A DNA stretch of 10,250 nucleotides from Blastocatellia bacterium (GTDB lineage: Bacteria; Acidobacteriota; Blastocatellia; Chloracidobacteriales; JADJPF01): positions 1 through 10,250 of the forward strand of contig JAHFUF010000118.1 in NCBI GenBank assembly GCA_023265235.1. The letters run 5' to 3'. The notes under the pieces were generated by a model. That model made no database searches. It saw only the letters and a program-made list of their open reading frames with translations, and was not told where the DNA came from. Of the stretch, positions 6,900 to 10,250 are shown piece after piece (the stretch's first letter is position 1; each line of letters starts with the position of its first letter). A program made the position numbers and the translations under genes.

Positions 6900-8030
6900 T
6901 TATTTTTCTGTTAAATAAATTCTTGGCACCCTATCAGACAAGCCACAAGTAAGCTCATAGGAGATAGTCCCAGTCATTGCTGCCATTTTTTCAGCAGAAA
7001 TAGAATTATCTCCAGACTCACCTATTAAAACCACTTCGTCTCCTAATTGAACACCAACAATATCAGTAACATCAATTAGCGTTAAATCCATGCTGATTCG
7101 TCCAACAATTGAAGCAACTTGGCCGCGTATTAATACTTTACCAATATTAGAATAATTACGTCTTAGCCCGTCTTCATAGCCTATTGGAAGTGTTGCTATT
7201 AAGCTTTCTCGCTTGGTAAAAAAACTATTACAGTAACCTAGGCTTGTTCCAGCAGGTACTCGCTTAAGTAATATAATTCTAGTGTGTAAAGATAGTGCAG
7301 GAGCAACTTTAATCACTACGTTTGGAGCAATAGTGTCAGTAAAGCCATAGAGCAAGCCACCAGCCCGAACCAAGTTGCCACGCGCTTCTAGCCAACTAGA
7401 AGTGCCAGCACTGTTAGAAATATGTTGATAAGTGGGGTTTAGCCCGTGATTTTTAATTTGACTTAAACAATCGTGAAAAGTTTTAATCTGTCGATTTGTA
7501 AACTCAGCCTTTTCTAGCTCATCTGCTGAAGCAAGATGTGTCATCACTCCATCAAGTATTAACTCAGGATAATTTTTCAAAAGTTTAACGAAGTCTGATA
7601 ACTCACCAGGTAGGATACCTAAACGGCTCATTCCTGTATCAATTTTTAGGTGAAACCTCCACTCACAATTGTTGGCTCTAGCGGCTTTACTGAGAGTTTC
7701 CAGCATATCAAAGCGGTAAATAGTAGGCACAAGGTTATACTTAATACAATCCATAGCCTGATCTTCTTGCCAAAACCCAGCTAAACAAAGGATAGGAGAC
7801 TTAGCCCCTGCTTCACGTAGTTGTATACCTTCTTCAACAAGCACAACCCCTAGCCAATCAGGAGTAATTGTTTGTTGTTCCAAGTAGTTGGCAATCTCCC
7901 TAGCCCCGTGTCCATAGCCATCAGCCTTAATTACAGCCATAACTTTTACTGAGTCGCCAACTAGCTGTTTAATAGCTTTATAGTTATTTGCGACACGATC
8001 TAGTCTAATTTCCGCCCAATTAGGTCTCAT
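6900..8030 (-). CDS. alr: Alanine racemase
   Basis: This PLP enzyme interconverts L- and D-alanine in the cytoplasm, supplying D-Ala for peptidoglycan. At 376 residues it has normal family length. K35 in VIKADGYGHG forms the Schiff base. R135 in KIDTGMSRLG, the N-S-A-G stretch at 206-209 and R222 in RAGGLLYG are PLP-pocket residues. Y266 in GTSLGYCNSF is the second catalytic base. GRISMD at 310-315 and Y358 with the C-terminal RVPRIY complete the C-terminal beta domain. The ATG at 8030 gives a standard N-terminus (RPNWAEIRLD), although the region before it has only a weak AAGAAAA-type ribosome site. It lies 26 bp after the protease gene and directly before the PAP2 gene, so it is probably transcribed with them. 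All key residues are present, so activity is expected. Confidence 0.97.
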   Translation of the reverse strand: MRPNWAEIRLDRVANNYKAIKQLVGDSVKVMAVIKADGYGHGAREIANYLEQQTITPDWLGVVLVEEGIQLREAGAKSPILCLAGFWQEDQAMDCIKYNLVPTIYRFDMLETLSKAARANNCEWRFHLKIDTGMSRLGILPGELSDFVKLLKNYPELILDGVMTHLASADELEKAEFTNRQIKTFHDCLSQIKNHGLNPTYQHISNSAGTSSWLEARGNLVRAGGLLYGFTDTIAPNVVIKVAPALSLHTRIILLKRVPAGTSLGYCNSFFTKRESLIATLPIGYEDGLRRNYSNIGKVLIRGQVASIVGRISMDLTLIDVTDIVGVQLGDEVVLIGESGDNSISAEKMAAMTGTISYELTCGLSDRVPRIYLTEK

Positions 8031-8056
8031 TATTTTCTTGTTATTGATATAACTGA

Positions 8057-8983
8057 TTAGACTTTGAACTTTTCTAAAATGTTTTTTATTTCTCTTACAT
8101 AAGTATCAACGCGAATAAACAAACCTGCTTCACCGTTATCTAGAGATCTAGCCGCGATCCCCGCAAGTTTTATTGTTCCTCTACAATTGATATAAAGAGG
8201 GCAGCCACTATCTCTTGGGTTAATCCCATCAGTTTCTATTCTATTAGTGACTGTTTGAAGTACGCCAGGTGCTTTAACAATTAAATGCCTTTTGCTGTTA
8301 CAGTTATAACGAATGTAATTACTATTAGTAGAACAAAGTTCTATTGATACTTTACGTTCTCTTTTAACTCCACTAACTCCATTTTCATCATTGCCATACC
8401 CAACAATTAAACCTGTTTTTGCTTGTTCTATTTCTGTTTTAGAGGCAAATAGAGCAGGTTCAATATTGATAATCGGGTTGTCAAGGATGAGAATTTCTAG
8501 ATCTTCATTAGCTATTTTTAACGGGCTAATAGGTTTACAGCTAAACAAAACTCTAGTATTAGCATTAATTTCATTGCTTATTTTCCAAAGACTACTCCTA
8601 TATAAGGTTGATCTTCGAAAGTGGTGAACTGTCAAAATAGCATTATTAGCAATCAAGATGCCTGAAGCATGAGGTTTTGCTTGATTAGTTGATAAAACAG
8701 AGAAACAATTCCTAAGATCCTGAGGTATAAAATCAGGATCTTTAGAATGCTGGCGTTTCACCCTATCTAGACGAGGAATACTTTCTCTATCTTCAAGATC
8801 GAGCGGTAATGAATAAATTACGTCATGTCGATGTCTTGGATTGTTTCTAGACGAACTTGTGTTATTTCTACTAGACGTTGCATTTTCTACAGGTAATGCT
8901 TTCTTTTGTGCTAAGCATACATTTTTACATCTTTGTGGCTTTATTTTTGACCAACACTTACCATTGTCATTAGTATCGCTCAT
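8057..8983 (-). CDS. Trypsin-fold (S1-like) serine protease without a signal peptide
   Basis: The 308-residue protein matches the S1 chymotrypsin fold. ILTVHHF at 116-122 corresponds to the LTAAH box with H121 catalytic. D161 in EDLEILIL matches the DIALL aspartate. S259 in RDSGCP is the nucleophile. GLIVGYG at 191-197 and GLFIRVDTYVREI at 287-299 match the VxGWG and PGVYTRVxxY stretches. LEDRESI at 63-69 recalls the DDR stretch near the start of V8-like proteases. Before the domain lies a polar, Ser/Asn/Arg-rich segment (about 30-55) and a cysteine cluster (C10, C19, C23), with no signal peptide or membrane helix. Nine cysteines in total are unusual for a cytosolic protein. Arg replaces the oxyanion-hole Gly before DSG. 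The ATG at 8983 is backed by GAGG 4 nt upstream. The gene follows the unrecognised gene by 44 bp and precedes alr by 26 bp. Protease fold is likely; substrate and location are unknown. Confidence 0.8.
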   Translation of the reverse strand: MSDTNDNGKCWSKIKPQRCKNVCLAQKKALPVENATSSRNNTSSSRNNPRHRHDVIYSLPLDLEDRESIPRLDRVKRQHSKDPDFIPQDLRNCFSVLSTNQAKPHASGILIANNAILTVHHFRRSTLYRSSLWKISNEINANTRVLFSCKPISPLKIANEDLEILILDNPIINIEPALFASKTEIEQAKTGLIVGYGNDENGVSGVKRERKVSIELCSTNSNYIRYNCNSKRHLIVKAPGVLQTVTNRIETDGINPRDSGCPLYINCRGTIKLAGIAARSLDNGEAGLFIRVDTYVREIKNILEKFKV

Positions 8984-9027
8984 AATACCTCGCTATAGTT
9001 AGTCGACTACTTAAATTTACTGATAGT

Positions 9028-10250
9028 TTAATAACGAGCAATATTACAAACTAGAGGAGATACCGTTTGATCTTGATCATTTTGCTCATCAGGAGAAGGC
9101 ACCCTTCTAGGTAACATCAACTTATCTTCAACCAGCTTTTCTACTAATATCAACTTATCTTCAACCAGCCTTTCTACTAATACAGCATGAGTAAGAGCAA
9201 AATCTAAATCTCTTGATTTTTGAAAAGGAGTGTGCATACTAACCCCTTCTGGTGGCATATTGGTAATAAAAATATTGCCAGGTATTGCGCCAACTACAGT
9301 ATCTACTCCCTTTACTTTCTCGATTTTGGGTTTAAGTTGTAAATCAAGTTCTAACTCTACATCTTGATCTCCATCTTTTTTACCAGATTTTTTAAGTTTT
9401 ATTGTAAACGGATAATATTTATGGTCTGATTTAGGTGATGTTTCGTTGCTTGTCGGTTCAGTTCCTTCAGGAGAGTTCTTTTTTACTAGTCGGAATAGTT
9501 CTTCAAATAATAGCAAAGTTTCAGTATCTTCATCTTTCAAGATTTCAGAATTTTGATTTCTTAAGCCTTTAGCCTCTTTAACCGTTTTATATCTTTGCTC
9601 TAAAGACTCTATTGATTGCGTTTTGGAGTCATTTGTAGGGAGATTAGCAGGGATGTTAATATCCCAACAAACACAATTGGCAAACATTTGAGCTTCAGGT
9701 TCTTTAGGATCCTTTTCATCATCAGTATCAAATACAGTTTTTATATACTCAGAAGTACGTCTTGGATCTATGCCTTGTGAACTAGGGGTACTAATTATCC
9801 CGTTTTTTATTTCTAATAAAGCACTTAGTTTTTTATGCTCCCTAATAAGATTAGGGTTTAATAAGTCTTCACATATTTGTCTTGGATTTCCATCCTTATC
9901 TTTAGCATATTTCTTTAAATCAGGGATAGATCCGTCAAAATCCTTAGCTTTGGTGAATTCATCGCTAGTCTCTTGCACATCTATTACGTGTCCATTTAAT
10001 GGGAAAACAAACTCATCTCCAATAAAAAATTTATAGTGTTTTTTTCCCTTAGGTAAAGGATTTAGTAATTCTTTTGGGATTGAAAGTAAAGGAATATGAG
10101 GGAATAAAGGGTTGTTGATGGTGTATTTTTCTGGATGTTCGTCTTTATATGGATAGCAGTCTTCTGGTTTTCGGGCATCTGGTAACAAAACTTTAATCCT
10201 TTTAGTGGGATCTGGTTTATCTGGGTTATCTGAGTTATCATCTTTTGGGA
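9028..10250 (-). CDS. Unrecognised protein, C-terminal part (5' end outside window)
   Basis: The frame stays open to the right edge, so the TTG at 10188 is probably not the start; at least 406 residues are visible. I do not recognise the family. From the right edge it begins with a D/N/P/K-rich stretch that looks like a linker (10189-10250). A mixed region follows with several Pro- and Lys-rich segments (LLSIPKELLNPLPKGKKHYK near 10096-10039) and a VCWDINIP stretch near 9670-9647. A charged helical region lies around 9620-9480, then a short beta-like block of alternating Lys/Glu/Leu (9425-9320). Near the C-terminus are GAIPGNIFITNMPPEG and a helix extended by an 11-residue duplication (LVE[RK]LVEDKL). 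No signal peptide or membrane helix is seen in this part. It sits 44 bp upstream of the protease gene on the same strand, suggesting co-expression. It could be a partner or substrate of the protease; nothing in the sequence shows which. Confidence 0.75.
   Translation of the reverse strand, partial: PKDDNSDNPDKPDPTKRIKVLLPDARKPEDCYPYKDEHPEKYTINNPLFPHIPLLSIPKELLNPLPKGKKHYKFFIGDEFVFPLNGHVIDVQETSDEFTKAKDFDGSIPDLKKYAKDKDGNPRQICEDLLNPNLIREHKKLSALLEIKNGIISTPSSQGIDPRRTSEYIKTVFDTDDEKDPKEPEAQMFANCVCWDINIPANLPTNDSKTQSIESLEQRYKTVKEAKGLRNQNSEILKDEDTETLLLFEELFRLVKKNSPEGTEPTSNETSPKSDHKYYPFTIKLKKSGKKDGDQDVELELDLQLKPKIEKVKGVDTVVGAIPGNIFITNMPPEGVSMHTPFQKSRDLDFALTHAVLVERLVEDKLILVEKLVEDKLMLPRRVPSPDEQNDQDQTVSPLVCNIARY
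9116..9181 (-). repeat. 33-bp tandem duplication inside the unrecognised gene
   Basis: Copies at 9116-9148 and 9149-9181 abut exactly and differ by one base (T at 9137, C at 9170). The unit is a multiple of three and keeps the frame, encoding two 11-residue units of the form LVE[RK]LVEDKL[IM]. The near-identity suggests a recent duplication lengthening an amphipathic helix. Confidence 0.9.

Noticed and set aside
6727..6918. Short + strand frame across the PAP2 start and alr end
   Set aside because: It is antisense to two conserved genes, with no recognisable features.
9116..9181. The 33-bp repeat as a small CRISPR array
   Set aside because: The two copies abut with no spacer and keep the reading frame; this is an in-gene tandem duplication.
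8391..10036. Short + strand frames opposite the protease gene (8391-8627) and the unrecognised gene (9770-10036)
   Set aside because: They are antisense shadows; the - strand frames are longer, continuous and, for the protease, carry catalytic motifs.

Overview
The window is AT-rich bacterial DNA with strong Shine-Dalgarno sites at several genes, ATG plus GTG (and possibly TTG) starts, and ordinary bacterial gene spacing. A zinc-ribbon/FHA protein next to a PP2C phosphatase with a very long proline-rich tail suggests a lineage with eukaryote-like Ser/Thr phosphosignalling. Acidobacteriota of the Blastocatellia type would fit, but the sequence alone does not prove this.

Region 1 (1-834): the 3' part of an IscB gene, the HNH/RuvC nuclease of IS200/IS605-like elements and relative of the Cas9 ancestor. 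It is cut by the left edge. The visible part keeps the whole HNH domain, the RuvC-III motif and the C-terminal domain. It ends inside a transposon right-end hairpin whose loop holds the stop codon. About 240 bp of non-coding DNA follows, with a possible weak terminator and promoter.

Region 2 (1075-6185, + strand): a two-gene signalling unit. The first gene encodes a 297-residue protein with three zinc ribbons, a proline-rich linker and a complete FHA (phosphothreonine-binding) domain. The second, 56 bp downstream with a GTG start, encodes a 1386-residue PP2C Ser/Thr phosphatase. It has an N-terminal catalytic domain, about 900 residues of proline-rich sequence with a recurring LxNSLFSP motif, one membrane helix and a helical C-terminal segment predicted outside the membrane. 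Together they look like a reader and an eraser of protein phosphorylation; no kinase is visible.

Region 3 (6198-10250, - strand): four closely spaced genes reading leftward, convergent with region 2. In transcription order they are: an unrecognised gene cut by the right edge; a trypsin-fold serine protease with no signal peptide and an RDSGCP active-site motif; alanine racemase (alr); and a PAP2-family membrane phosphatase. The last two suit envelope/peptidoglycan metabolism. The first two form a separate unexplained pair and are the least explained part of the window.

No tRNA, rRNA or CRISPR array is seen. Nothing here proves a new system. The best candidates for follow-up are the protease/unknown-protein pair, the motif-repeat tail of the phosphatase, and the IscB element with its off-window guide RNA.
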